Notes under the pieces: generated by a model | What the model saw: only the letters and a program-made list of their open reading frames with translations | What the model was told of the DNA's origin: nothing | The model's database searches: none | Assembly (NCBI RefSeq): GCF_002355655.1 | Contig: NZ_AP017569.1 | Location: 434,001-498,000, forward strand | Origin: Halorubrum trapanicum | Lineage (GTDB): Archaea; Halobacteriota; Halobacteria; Halobacteriales; Haloferacaceae | Length of the DNA stretch: 64,000 nt | Direction: 5' to 3' | Program-made: the position numbers and the translations under genes | In this document: positions 1 to 8,195 of the stretch, one piece after another | Numbering within the stretch: position 1 is the first letter of the stretch | Layout: the number at the start of each line of letters is the position of its first letter

Positions 1-1986
1 AAGTTCGGCATCGTCGCGTCGATGCTGCCGGCGGTCCTCGACGGCGCGGTGTTCGAGTGGTCGGCCGGAGCGTTCCTCCCGGGCATCGGCGCGCCGATCG
101 AGTTCGCGCTCCGCGCGGACGCGCTCGGCATGCTGTTCGCGTTCCTCGCGAGCGGGCTGTGGATAATCACCTCTTTCTACAGCATCGGCTACATGCGCGG
201 GCTCGACGAGCCGAACCAGACCCGGTACTTCGCAGCGTTCGCGGTGTCGCTCGCCGCGACGATGGGGATCGCGTTCGCCGGCAACCTCGTGACGATCTTC
301 GTCTTCTACGAGCTGCTGTCGATCGCCACGTACCCGCTCGTCGCGCACGACGAGACGGCCGAGGCGCGCTCGGCCGGCCGAAAGTACCTCGCGTACACGA
401 TGTTCGGGGGCGGCGTGCTCGTCCTCGCCGGCACCGCGCTCGTCTACCTGATCGCCGGCTCCGTCGACTTCACCGCGGGCGGCATCGCGGAGCTCGCGAA
501 CGCCGACCCCGGGCTCGCGATGCTCGCCTTCTTCCTGCTCGCGATCGGGTTCGGCGTGAAGGCGGGGATCATGCCGCTCCACCGGTGGCTCCCCGAGGCG
601 ATGGTGGCGCCGACGCCGGTCTCCGGGCTGCTCCACGCGGTCGCGGTCGTCAAGTCGGGCGCGTTCGGCGTCGCCCGGGTCGTCCTCGACGTGTTCGGGC
701 CCGAGCTCGTCTACAACCTCTCGCTGCCGTTCGGGTTCTCTGCCGGGCTCGTCCTCTCGACCATCGGGGCGATCACGCTCACCGCGGCCTCCCTCATTGC
801 CCTGCGGAAGGACCACCTGAAGCGCCGGCTCGCCTACTCGACGATCAGCCAGCTGAGCTACATCATCCTCGGGCTCGGCCTCTTCGGCTGGTACGGGCTC
901 GTGGGCGCGCTGCTTCACATCCCGGCGCACGCGTTCATGAAGCTCACCCTGTTCTTCTGTGCGGGCAACATCCACGTGTCGACCCACACCGACTACATCT
1001 CGCAGATGGCCGGGATCGGCAAGCGGATGCCGCTGACGATGGGGGCGTTCACGATAGCCTCGCTGGGGATGGCCGGGATACCGCTGCTCGCCGGTTTCGT
1101 CAGCAAGTACTACATGCTGATCGGCGGGGTGCGGATGGGGATGAACTTCACCCCGGTCGCGTACTACCTCGCCGGCGCGCTGCTGCTCTCCGGCGTGCTC
1201 AACATCGCGTACTTCTGGCCCGTGATCTACACCGCCTTCTTCGAGGCGGAGGACGCCCACGACGCGAAACCCCTCGTCGACTTCCCGCTCGGCGGCGAGT
1301 CGCGGTCGATCGCCGCGGCGACAGACGGGGGCCGCGCGGGCGATGGTGAAGACGACAACCGTGACGACAGCGAGGACGTCGACGACATCGTCGCGGACGC
1401 GGGCGATGGCGACGACTCCACGCCCGACGCCGCCGAAGGCGTCGACGAGTCCGAGGTGCCCGACGCCGATCTCGACGACCTCCCGACCGACGAGGAGGGC
1501 GTCGTCCGGCCGGACTTCGCGGCGAGCGAGCGCGACTTCTCGGAGCCGGCCGAGCGCGTCGACACGGGCGACTACGCGGTCGACCAGCGCCCCTCCGACG
1601 CGGACGTGCCGTTCGGTCCCGGGCGCGGCGAGGCGGCCGACGACGCGGAGACCGCCGACGCCGACGAGGCCCCCCCGGAGCCGACCGAGTCGAGCCGCGG
1701 CCCCGACGACCCGCACGGCGACCACGACGACGAGCCGCACGGCGGGCACGACGCGGACACGCACGACGACGACCACCACGGCGGGCCGCCGGCGGGCGGC
1801 TGGGAGCACATCGCGGGGCTCGACGCGCTCCGCGGGCGCGAGTCGACGTGGTTCACGCTCGGGCCGATCCTCGCCGCGATGACGCTCGCGGTGCTGCTCG
1901 GCGTGATCCCCTACGAGATGGGCTTCCTGGAGCTGATCGAGCTCATCGTCGACACGCGGCTCCCCGAGGGGGTGGTTCGGCCGTGA
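1..1986 (+). CDS. Mrp-type cation/proton antiporter subunit D-like (5' end outside window)
   Basis: The reading frame is open from the first base, so the true start lies upstream. The product belongs to the NuoL/NuoM/MrpD proton-channel family and should exchange Na+ and H+ as part of a multisubunit Mrp complex in the membrane. Family signatures are present: the membrane glutamate in YELLS, the HRWLPEAMVAPTPVSGLLH stretch and the following conserved lysine in VVKSG. About 12 hydrophobic segments are followed by a roughly 170-residue insert rich in Asp, Glu and His (about nt 1240-1800), then one more hydrophobic helix. That insert is unusual for MrpD and carries a motif repeated in the PH-domain protein at 54605-56620. 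The stop overlaps a GTG at 1983, so it is an operon with the next gene. The family is clear; exact subunit naming (haloarchaea carry several MrpD-like genes) is less so. Confidence 0.88.
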   Translation, partial: KFGIVASMLPAVLDGAVFEWSAGAFLPGIGAPIEFALRADALGMLFAFLASGLWIITSFYSIGYMRGLDEPNQTRYFAAFAVSLAATMGIAFAGNLVTIFVFYELLSIATYPLVAHDETAEARSAGRKYLAYTMFGGGVLVLAGTALVYLIAGSVDFTAGGIAELANADPGLAMLAFFLLAIGFGVKAGIMPLHRWLPEAMVAPTPVSGLLHAVAVVKSGAFGVARVVLDVFGPELVYNLSLPFGFSAGLVLSTIGAITLTAASLIALRKDHLKRRLAYSTISQLSYIILGLGLFGWYGLVGALLHIPAHAFMKLTLFFCAGNIHVSTHTDYISQMAGIGKRMPLTMGAFTIASLGMAGIPLLAGFVSKYYMLIGGVRMGMNFTPVAYYLAGALLLSGVLNIAYFWPVIYTAFFEAEDAHDAKPLVDFPLGGESRSIAAATDGGRAGDGEDDNRDDSEDVDDIVADAGDGDDSTPDAAEGVDESEVPDADLDDLPTDEEGVVRPDFAASERDFSEPAERVDTGDYAVDQRPSDADVPFGPGRGEAADDAETADADEAPPEPTESSRGPDDPHGDHDDEPHGGHDADTHDDDHHGGPPAGGWEHIAGLDALRGRESTWFTLGPILAAMTLAVLLGVIPYEMGFLELIELIVDTRLPEGVVRP

Positions 1987-1988
1987 CT

Positions 1989-3761
1989 ATGTCGACCGAG
2001 CTCCTGACTTCGCTTCCGCCGTACGTCCTGCTCGCGTTCGCGGCGCTCGCGGTGCTTGCGCTGCCGCGGCGGTCGGGCCACGCGGTCGCCGCGCTGGCGA
2101 CGGCGTTCACGTTCGCGCAGGCGGTGCTGCTCGGCGACGGCGGCACGGGCGCGCACCTCGCGACGACGTTCCTCGGGTTCGACGTGGTGTTCTTCAACGT
2201 CGACCAGTTCTCCCTGCTGATGGGGGTCGTCGTCGGCTTCCTCGCGACGGCCGCAGTGCTGTACGCCTACGGCAGCGAGGCGCCGACGTGGGTGACCGCG
2301 TTCGCGCTGCTGTACGTCGCCACGACCTTCGGAACGATCTACGCCGGCGACTGGCTCACGCTGGTCTTCTTCTGGGAGCTGACGGCGGTCACCTCGACGC
2401 TGCTCGTCTGGCAGCACGGCGGCGAGGCGGTGCGGGCGGGCTACCGCTACGCGCTGTTCCACGGCACCGGCGGAACCATCCTGCTCGCCGCCGTGGTGGT
2501 TCACTTCGCGAACGCCGGCACGTTCCTGTTCTCGGCGACGAACGGGATCGACCCGGCCGCGACGGTGCTCGCGGCGGTCGGCATCGGGATCAACTGCGGG
2601 TTCATCTTCCTGCACAGCTGGCTGCCGGACACCTACCCGCGCCCGCACGTCGCGGCGTCGGTGTTCCTCTCGGTGTTCACGACGAAGACCGCCGCCTACG
2701 TGATGTACCGCGCGTTCCCCGAGGGCGGCATGTGGCTCGCCTACCTCGGCGGGTTCATGGCCGTCTACGGCGCGTTCTTCGCGCTGCTCCAGTACGACCC
2801 GCGGCGGCTGCTGTCGTACCACATCCAGGCCCAGCTCGGCTACATGCTCGCCGGGTTCGGCCTCGCCACGGCGGTCGGCGAGTTCGCCGTCGTCGGCGGC
2901 TTCGCGCACCTGTTCAACAACGTCCTCTACAAGAGCCTCCTGTTCATGGCAGTCGGCGTCGTGGTGTACCGGACCGGCGTCGAGGACATCCGCGAGATGG
3001 GCGGGCTCTGGCGCGTGATGCCGGTCACCTTCTTCGTCTACCTCGTCGGCGCGGCCTCGATTACGGCGGTGCCGGGGTTCAACGGGTTCATCTCGAAGGG
3101 GATGGTGCTCGACTCCGCCCACGAGATTCACAACTACGTCCTGCTCTTAGACAGCGGACTGCTCTGGTGGCTGCTCGTCCTCGGCGGCGTGGGGACGTTC
3201 ATGTCGTTCATCAAGCTCGGCTACTACGTGTTCTTCCACGGCTCGGCGACGCTGTCGCCGGACGACGCGACGCCGTTCCAGACCGCGGGGATGCTGCTGG
3301 CCGCGGGCGCGTGCGTCTTCTTCGGCGTCTTCTACACCCAGCTGATCGAGCTGATGCCGTTCACTGACCTCATCCTCAGCGACGAGGTGTACTTCAAGCC
3401 GTACAGTCGGAGCCACCTGACCGAGAGCGCGGCGCTGCTGGTCGCCGGCTTCGCCGGGTTCTTCGCGCTGAAGCGCCCGCTCGGCTGGCTCGCTCATCGG
3501 ATGCCCGACGTCGACGCCGTCCTCTTCCCGGCGGCGTTCTACCTCGGGCGGGGCTCAGTGTGGGGCGTCACGGAGCTGTGGGCCGCCGTCGACCGCGCGA
3601 CGATGGCGATCGCGGGCGCGATGATGCGGACGGCGAGCGACCCGCGGGAGGCGCTCTCGCGCGTCGGGATCGACGTCGAGATCCGCGCCGGTATCGGCCG
3701 GAGCGTGCTGTTCCTGACGCTCGCAGCCGGAACCGCGCTGTTCGCCGTCCTGCTGATCTGA
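1989..3761 (+). CDS. Mrp/NuoL-family antiporter subunit, last gene of the operon
   Basis: A 590-residue polytopic membrane protein of the NuoL/M/N and MrpA/D family. It shares the membrane glutamate (FFWELTAVTS) and a lysine (TTKTA) with the upstream subunit. The usual loop between helices 7 and 8 is changed to HSWLPDTYPRPHVAASVFLS, so the proline-rich discontinuous-helix motif is divergent. The ATG at 1989 was chosen; a GTG at 1983 that overlaps the upstream stop is an alternative. Haloarchaeal Mrp operons normally end with several consecutive MrpD-like genes, which fits this position, with no further gene on the same strand. It probably forms one proton-pumping unit of the complex. Confidence 0.87.
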   Translation: MSTELLTSLPPYVLLAFAALAVLALPRRSGHAVAALATAFTFAQAVLLGDGGTGAHLATTFLGFDVVFFNVDQFSLLMGVVVGFLATAAVLYAYGSEAPTWVTAFALLYVATTFGTIYAGDWLTLVFFWELTAVTSTLLVWQHGGEAVRAGYRYALFHGTGGTILLAAVVVHFANAGTFLFSATNGIDPAATVLAAVGIGINCGFIFLHSWLPDTYPRPHVAASVFLSVFTTKTAAYVMYRAFPEGGMWLAYLGGFMAVYGAFFALLQYDPRRLLSYHIQAQLGYMLAGFGLATAVGEFAVVGGFAHLFNNVLYKSLLFMAVGVVVYRTGVEDIREMGGLWRVMPVTFFVYLVGAASITAVPGFNGFISKGMVLDSAHEIHNYVLLLDSGLLWWLLVLGGVGTFMSFIKLGYYVFFHGSATLSPDDATPFQTAGMLLAAGACVFFGVFYTQLIELMPFTDLILSDEVYFKPYSRSHLTESAALLVAGFAGFFALKRPLGWLAHRMPDVDAVLFPAAFYLGRGSVWGVTELWAAVDRATMAIAGAMMRTASDPREALSRVGIDVEIRAGIGRSVLFLTLAAGTALFAVLLI

Positions 3762-3786
3762 GGGGCGGCGCTACTGCCTCGCCCGC

Positions 3787-4143
3787 TCACGCCGCCTCGT
3801 CGCCTTGTCGCCGCGCCTGCTCGCTGAGCGTGAGGAAGGCGACTGCCCCGAAGAACGCGACCACGAAGGCGAAGACCGCGGCGTCTCCGCCGGCGTAGTG
3901 GCCGAACAGAAGCGGCGTGACGCTCAGGCCGAAGAGGCCCAGTCCGTACCCGATCCGGTCGGTCCGGTCCTCGAACCGGGGAGCTTCCGCGAGCAGGGAC
4001 ACGTCGAACGCGAGGTGGAAGTAGGCGGCCCCGGCGTAGACGGCCGCCGTGCCGAGGGCGGTCGGGAGGTACGGGACGAGCCGGTAGACGCCCAGCGCGG
4101 CGAGGAGACCGACGCCGGCCGCGAGCGGGAGGGATCGGTTCAC
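3787..4143 (-). CDS. Small polytopic membrane protein of unknown function
   Basis: A 118-residue protein with about four hydrophobic segments and a short charged tail (EQARRQGDEAA). A TATA-like TTTTATC on the minus strand lies about 27 nt upstream of the ATG, so the transcript is probably leaderless. It is convergent with the Mrp operon, with only 25 nt between the ends. I do not recognise a named family; similar small membrane proteins are common in haloarchaea. No catalytic motif is visible. Confidence 0.7.
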   Translation of the reverse strand: MNRSLPLAAGVGLLAALGVYRLVPYLPTALGTAAVYAGAAYFHLAFDVSLLAEAPRFEDRTDRIGYGLGLFGLSVTPLLFGHYAGGDAAVFAFVVAFFGAVAFLTLSEQARRQGDEAA

Positions 4144-4191
4144 GAACGCCTGATCCGCGAGAAAACTGATAAAAGCCGCGACGGTCGCCGC

Positions 4192-4545
4192 TCAGTACTC
4201 CTCGTACGCGAGGTTCATCATCCACTGCGAGAAGGCGTCGGCCTGCGCGTCGACCTCCTCCTCGCCGATGAACGGCGAGAGCATGTCGTCGGCCATAAGC
4301 AGCGAGAAGTCGAGGTCGCGCGGCGCGGGCTCTAAGTAGTAGGTGTTGTGGCCGTCGTAGACGGTGTCTTCTCGCTGGATGACCCCGGCCTCCTCCAACG
4401 ACTCGGCGATGCGGCTCCCCTTCCGCGAGGAGACGTCGAGTTCCTTCCAGAAGTCGCTCTGGTGGATGCCGCCGGTCTCGCGGATGAGTTCGAGGCCGGC
4501 GCGCTCGTCCGCCGACAGGTCGGACTCGATTTCGGACGCGCTCAT
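4192..4545 (-). CDS. Winged-helix DNA-binding protein (MarR/HTH type)
   Basis: A 117-residue acidic protein. Residues about 12-65 form a winged helix: a helix around LSADERAGLELIRETGG, a likely recognition helix in ELDVSSRKGSRIAESLEEAG, and a wing around IQREDTVYDGHNTYYL. The C-terminal 50 residues are probably for dimerisation. It is likely a transcription regulator of unknown target. TTTAAG about 27 nt upstream on the minus strand supports the start. It stands alone between the membrane protein and the phosphoesterase. Confidence 0.75.
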   Translation of the reverse strand: MSASEIESDLSADERAGLELIRETGGIHQSDFWKELDVSSRKGSRIAESLEEAGVIQREDTVYDGHNTYYLEPAPRDLDFSLLMADDMLSPFIGEEEVDAQADAFSQWMMNLAYEEY

Positions 4546-4617
4546 ACTCTCTCACGCCTCCCGAATCGCTTAAAACTGGCTTTCCGGTCGGACGCTTCGC
4601 GCCGCGCGGCCGTCGTC

Positions 4618-5502
4618 TCACCGGCGAGTGAACGCGAACTCCCCGCGAGCCGGAGCGACCGTCACGACCCCGACGCCGCGGAAGCCGAGATTGAGCAGGT
4701 GCGGCCGGCCGTCTGCCGCCTCGCCGGCGTCGTATCCGAGCTCGTGCGAGTGGCCGCTGAACGCGGCGAACACGTCGTAGTCTCGGATTGCGAGGGCAAG
4801 CGCGATCGACCCGGTGTGGAGGTACTCCCGGTCCGTCTCGCGCGTGCCGACCGCGTGGTGGCGGTCGAACGACGCGCCGAACGGCGGTTGGTGGGTCGCG
4901 AGCAGCGCGTCGGAGCGACCGCGCAGGCGCTCCGACAGCCGCTCGTACGTCGCCTCGATCGCCTCGACGCCCCGGTGGAACGCGGCCGCCTCGTCGTCCG
5001 CGATCCCCAGCGACGCTGCGGCCTCCCGGACGGACGCGGACCCGCTGACGACGCGGTGACACGCGTCGAGCAGGTCCTCGGCGATCCGGTCGGCTTCGTA
5101 GCGGCGGTCCTCGTGGGGGACCGACCGGGGGTCGAGCGCGTCGAACTCGGTCTGCGGAAGCGGCGGGGTGAGCGACCGGCGCTCGCAGCCCCAGCCGACG
5201 ACAGCGAGGTCCCCGAGCGTCCGGGCGCTCAGGTGTTCCGCGGTGGCCCCGGAGACGGGCGCCACCACCTCGGCCGGCATCGGCGCGGGGTCGTGGTTCC
5301 CCGGCACGTAGACGACCGGAACGTCCGGGGCGAGCCGCTCGACGAACCGACGCGCCAAGTCGGCGTCGTCGTCGCCCGCGCGGTGCGTGAGATCGCCGAC
5401 GACCAGGGCGGCGTCGACGTCCTCGGGCGGCGACACCGCGTCGAGGTCGTAGTCGCCGGCCGCGGGCTTCAGGTGGAGGTCGCCGCAGACGAGGAGCCGC
5501 AT
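4618..5502 (-). CDS. Calcineurin-like metallophosphoesterase
   Basis: A 294-residue enzyme with the metallophosphatase fold. The metal-binding signature is in order: CGDLHLKP near the N terminus (D-x-H), VVGDLTHR (GD), YVPGNHD (GNH), ATHQPPFG, and the GHSH motif in FSGHSHELG. It should hydrolyse a phosphomono- or diester using two metal ions. The substrate cannot be read from sequence. The ATG at 5502 places the first motif at residue 7, as is usual. A TATA-like TTTTCACC lies about 28 nt upstream. Confidence 0.85.
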   Translation of the reverse strand: MRLLVCGDLHLKPAAGDYDLDAVSPPEDVDAALVVGDLTHRAGDDDADLARRFVERLAPDVPVVYVPGNHDPAPMPAEVVAPVSGATAEHLSARTLGDLAVVGWGCERRSLTPPLPQTEFDALDPRSVPHEDRRYEADRIAEDLLDACHRVVSGSASVREAAASLGIADDEAAAFHRGVEAIEATYERLSERLRGRSDALLATHQPPFGASFDRHHAVGTRETDREYLHTGSIALALAIRDYDVFAAFSGHSHELGYDAGEAADGRPHLLNLGFRGVGVVTVAPARGEFAFTRR

Positions 5503-5596
5503 CGTCTCCTCGTTCGCGTCCGGGGTGAAAACGTTCCGGACGACTTGGTACCGCGGCGCACGGCGGACCGACCGGGACGCGACCGCGTCCGACCCG

Positions 5597-6376
5597 TTAG
5601 GTCCCGCCGACCGCGAAGTTCTCGGGGAGCGACACCGGTTCCGCGGGCGTCTCGCAGGGCGGGCCGTCGGCGTACGCCATCTCGGGGTCCGAGCCGGTCC
5701 GGATCCGGGTGAACGACCGGGTTCCGAAGGCCTCGCCGTGGAGGCAGGCGCCGTACTCGTGGTCGGCGAGGACGCCGCTCGCGCGGTCGAGCCACGACGA
5801 CCCCGACTCGCCCGGCTCCGGGACGAGCGCGGCCGCGACCCGCCTGGCGCTGTCGGCGCGCTCCTCACCGAACTCCCGCCGTCGCTCGGGGACCGCGAAC
5901 CGCTCCGCGCCGTTGACCACGCCGCCGACGTTGCCGACGACCTGGACGCCCGGGTCGAGTCGGGTCACGACGAGGCCGCCGTCGTACGTCAGCAGGAACG
6001 CCGCGCGGTCGTCCGCGAGGACGAGGTTGAAGCCGTCGTACGCGCGCTCGTCGAGCTCGCGCTCGACCGCTCGCACCGCATCCTCGGCGGAGGCGGCCGT
6101 CAGGCAGTCGCGGACGAGCAGCCCCCGCGAGCGCTCGCCCTCGCGGTCGGCGTCGAGCCACCGGTTCGTGACGGCGACGACGAGGCCGCGCTCGGAGAGG
6201 CCGATCCACGTCCCGCCGGCCTCGGCGTCGCGCGGGGCGACGTACCGGACTCCGTCGCCGTCGGCCGTTCGGAGCGCCGGCGGTTCGCTCGGGCGGTCAA
6301 GGGCCTCGTCGCGGGTGGCCGCGAGCGCGACGGGGGCGTCGCCGAACGCCCGCCACGCGAGGGTCAGAGTACACAC
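5597..6376 (-). CDS. TANGO2/NRDE-family protein with N-terminal cysteine
   Basis: A 259-residue protein. The chosen GTG start gives a second residue Cys (V-C-T-L-T-L-A-W), followed by AATRDEALDRPS, the NRDE-type signature of the TANGO2 family. These proteins have an Ntn-hydrolase-like fold in which Cys2 becomes N-terminal after Met removal. The conserved GGTWIGLSERGLVVAVTNR segment is present. Biochemical function is debated; eukaryotic TANGO2 has been linked to lipid and haem trafficking. The start is supported by GTTTTCAG about 27 nt upstream, giving a leaderless transcript divergent from the glucose dehydrogenase gene. Confidence 0.83.
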   Translation of the reverse strand: MCTLTLAWRAFGDAPVALAATRDEALDRPSEPPALRTADGDGVRYVAPRDAEAGGTWIGLSERGLVVAVTNRWLDADREGERSRGLLVRDCLTAASAEDAVRAVERELDERAYDGFNLVLADDRAAFLLTYDGGLVVTRLDPGVQVVGNVGGVVNGAERFAVPERRREFGEERADSARRVAAALVPEPGESGSSWLDRASGVLADHEYGACLHGEAFGTRSFTRIRTGSDPEMAYADGPPCETPAEPVSLPENFAVGGT

Positions 6377-6481
6377 GCCCGCAGATACGCCCGAGCGACT
6401 GAAAACTCCACGGGGGATCCGCCGCACGTGTTTACTCACAATAAAAGAAATCTTTTGGTGACTGGCCGCTTTGGTCCGGAT
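6377..6481. promoter_or_regulatory. Divergent promoter region between the NRDE gene and glucose dehydrogenase
   Basis: Both genes read outward from this 105-bp gap. The central part (about 6430-6455) is AT-rich for this genome, with TTTACTCACAATAAAAG and a near-palindrome AAAAGAAATCTTTT. The minus-strand box GTTTTCAG near 6403 fits a leaderless NRDE transcript. The A-rich stretch near 6450 fits transcription towards 6482. A binding site for GfcR or another sugar-responsive regulator would be expected here, but I cannot assign one. Confidence 0.5.
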
Positions 6482-7552
6482 ATGAACGCGATTGCCGTCT
6501 ACGAGGGAGCCGACGAACCGGTCGTGACAGCGAAGCCGCGACCGGAGCCCGCGCCCGGCGAGGCGCTGGTCCGGACCCTGCGGGTCGGCGTCGACGGGAC
6601 GGACCACGAGGTTATCGCCGGCGGTCACGGAGGGTCTCCCGCGGGCGAGGACCACCTCGTGCTCGGCCACGAGGCCGTCGGCGTGGTCGAGGACCCGAAC
6701 GACACGCCGTTCGAGGCCGGCGACGTCGTCGTCCCGACGGTGCGCCGCCCGCCCAACGGCGCCAACGAGTACTTCGCGCGCGGCGAGCCGGACATGGCGC
6801 CGGACGGCGAGTACCACGAGCGCGGCATCGTCGGCGCGCACGGCTTCATGGCCGAGTACTTCACCAGCCCGGTGGAGTTCTTAGTCGAGATCCCGCCGGC
6901 GCTCGCGGAGTGGGGGTTCCTCGTCGAGCCGATCTCGATCGCGGAGAAGGCGATCGAGCACGCGTACGCCAGCCGGTCGGCGTTCAGCTGGGAGCCCGAG
7001 TCGGCGCTGGTGTTGGGCAACGGGTCGCTCGGTCTGCTGACGGTCGCGACCCTCGACGAGGAGTTCGACCGGATCTACTGTCTCGGGCGCCGCGAGCGCC
7101 CCGACCCGACGATCGAGATCATCGAGTCGCTGGGGGCGACGTACGTGAACTCCAACGAGACGTCGATCCCCGAGGTCCCGGAGGCGTACGAGCCGATGGA
7201 CTTCGTCTTCGAGGCGACCGGCTACGCGCCCCACGCCTTCGAGACGATCGAGGCGCTCGCGCCCAACGGCGTCGGCGCGCTCCTCGGCGTCCCCGGCGAC
7301 TGGGAGTTCGAGATCGACGGCGGGCGGCTCCACCGGGAGTTCGTCCTCCACAACAAGGCGCTCGTCGGCAGCGTCAACTCCGGCTACGGCCACTTCGAGT
7401 CGGCTGTCGAGTCACTCTCGGGGCTCTCGGGCGCGTTCTTAGGCGATCTCGTGACGGGAATCCACGGGCTCGACGAGTTCGAGGCCGCGTTCGCGGATGA
7501 CGACACGACTATTAAAACGGCGGTCGAATTCGGCGCATATGAAGAACGTTGA
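6482..7552 (+). CDS. gdh: Glucose 1-dehydrogenase (NAD(P)+)
   Basis: A 356-residue zinc-dependent medium-chain dehydrogenase that closely resembles haloarchaeal glucose dehydrogenase. It oxidises glucose to gluconolactone, the first step of the semi-phosphorylative Entner-Doudoroff pathway. Visible features are the substrate/zinc region with GVDGTDHEVIAGGHG, LVLGHEAVGVVEDPND (catalytic-domain His-Glu pair), TVRRPP, and the nucleotide-binding turn VLGNGSLGLLT near residue 180. C-terminal DDDTTIKTAVEF also matches the family. Its last 14 nt overlap gfcR, so the two are co-transcribed. Confidence 0.95.
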   Translation: MNAIAVYEGADEPVVTAKPRPEPAPGEALVRTLRVGVDGTDHEVIAGGHGGSPAGEDHLVLGHEAVGVVEDPNDTPFEAGDVVVPTVRRPPNGANEYFARGEPDMAPDGEYHERGIVGAHGFMAEYFTSPVEFLVEIPPALAEWGFLVEPISIAEKAIEHAYASRSAFSWEPESALVLGNGSLGLLTVATLDEEFDRIYCLGRRERPDPTIEIIESLGATYVNSNETSIPEVPEAYEPMDFVFEATGYAPHAFETIEALAPNGVGALLGVPGDWEFEIDGGRLHREFVLHNKALVGSVNSGYGHFESAVESLSGLSGAFLGDLVTGIHGLDEFEAAFADDDTTIKTAVEFGAYEER

Positions 7553-8171
7553 CGACCTCATCGACAGCGCGGCAGAGCTCGCGGAGCGGGGGCTCTCGAA
7601 GGGCGAAATCGCCGACGAGCTGAACGTCTCCCGCGAGACGGCGAGCTGGCTGGTCGAGCGCGGCGGCGGGGCGGAGAGCGCGGAGGCCGCGGACGCGACC
7701 GCCTCCGCCGACATCCACGTCGACTGGTCGGCGCTCGGGCGCGACTCGACCCGCCTCGGCTACGCGGCGAGCGCGATGGCGGACCTGCTCGCCAAGCAGG
7801 GCGAGGAAGTGGACCTGACCGTCGGCGTCGAGAAGGCGGGCGCGCCGCTCGCGACCGCCGTCGCCGACCGGCTCGACACCGACCTCGGCACGTACGCGCC
7901 CGCGAAACACCAGTGGGAGGAGGGAGACATCGACGAGCACGGCGGCGGCTTCTCGCGGAACTTCGCCGCGATCCGGAACCGCGACTGCTACGTCGTCGAC
8001 GACATCATCACCTCGGGGACGACGATGCGGGAGTCGATCGACGCGATCCGCGAGCAGGGCGGCGAGCCGGTCGCGTGCGTCGTCCTCGTCGACAAGATGG
8101 GGTACGACGACATCGACGGCGTCCCCGTCTACTCGCTCGTCGACGTCGTCCGCGTCGACCGCGACGAGTAG
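7539..8171 (+). CDS. gfcR: GfcR, PRTase-like transcription regulator of glucose catabolism
   Basis: A 210-residue protein with an N-terminal helix-turn-helix (about residues 12-38, ELAERGLSKGEIADELNVSR) joined to a phosphoribosyltransferase-like domain. The latter carries the phosphate-binding signature VVDDIITSGTT near residue 150. Haloarchaeal GfcR, first misnamed PyrE2, controls glycolytic genes and is encoded next to glucose dehydrogenase in Haloferax. The ATG at 7539 was preferred because it matches the usual N terminus MKNVDDLI. The 14-nt overlap with gdh indicates translational coupling of an enzyme with its pathway regulator. Confidence 0.92.
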   Translation: MKNVDDLIDSAAELAERGLSKGEIADELNVSRETASWLVERGGGAESAEAADATASADIHVDWSALGRDSTRLGYAASAMADLLAKQGEEVDLTVGVEKAGAPLATAVADRLDTDLGTYAPAKHQWEEGDIDEHGGGFSRNFAAIRNRDCYVVDDIITSGTTMRESIDAIREQGGEPVACVVLVDKMGYDDIDGVPVYSLVDVVRVDRDE

Positions 8172-8195
8172 GGTCGCGACGAGTTCTGGAATTCA

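Noticed and set aside
1911-3131. 406-codon minus-strand frame over the antiporter gene
   Set aside because: It is antisense to a clear membrane protein and very rich in Arg, Glu and His with no hydrophobic core; a codon-bias shadow.
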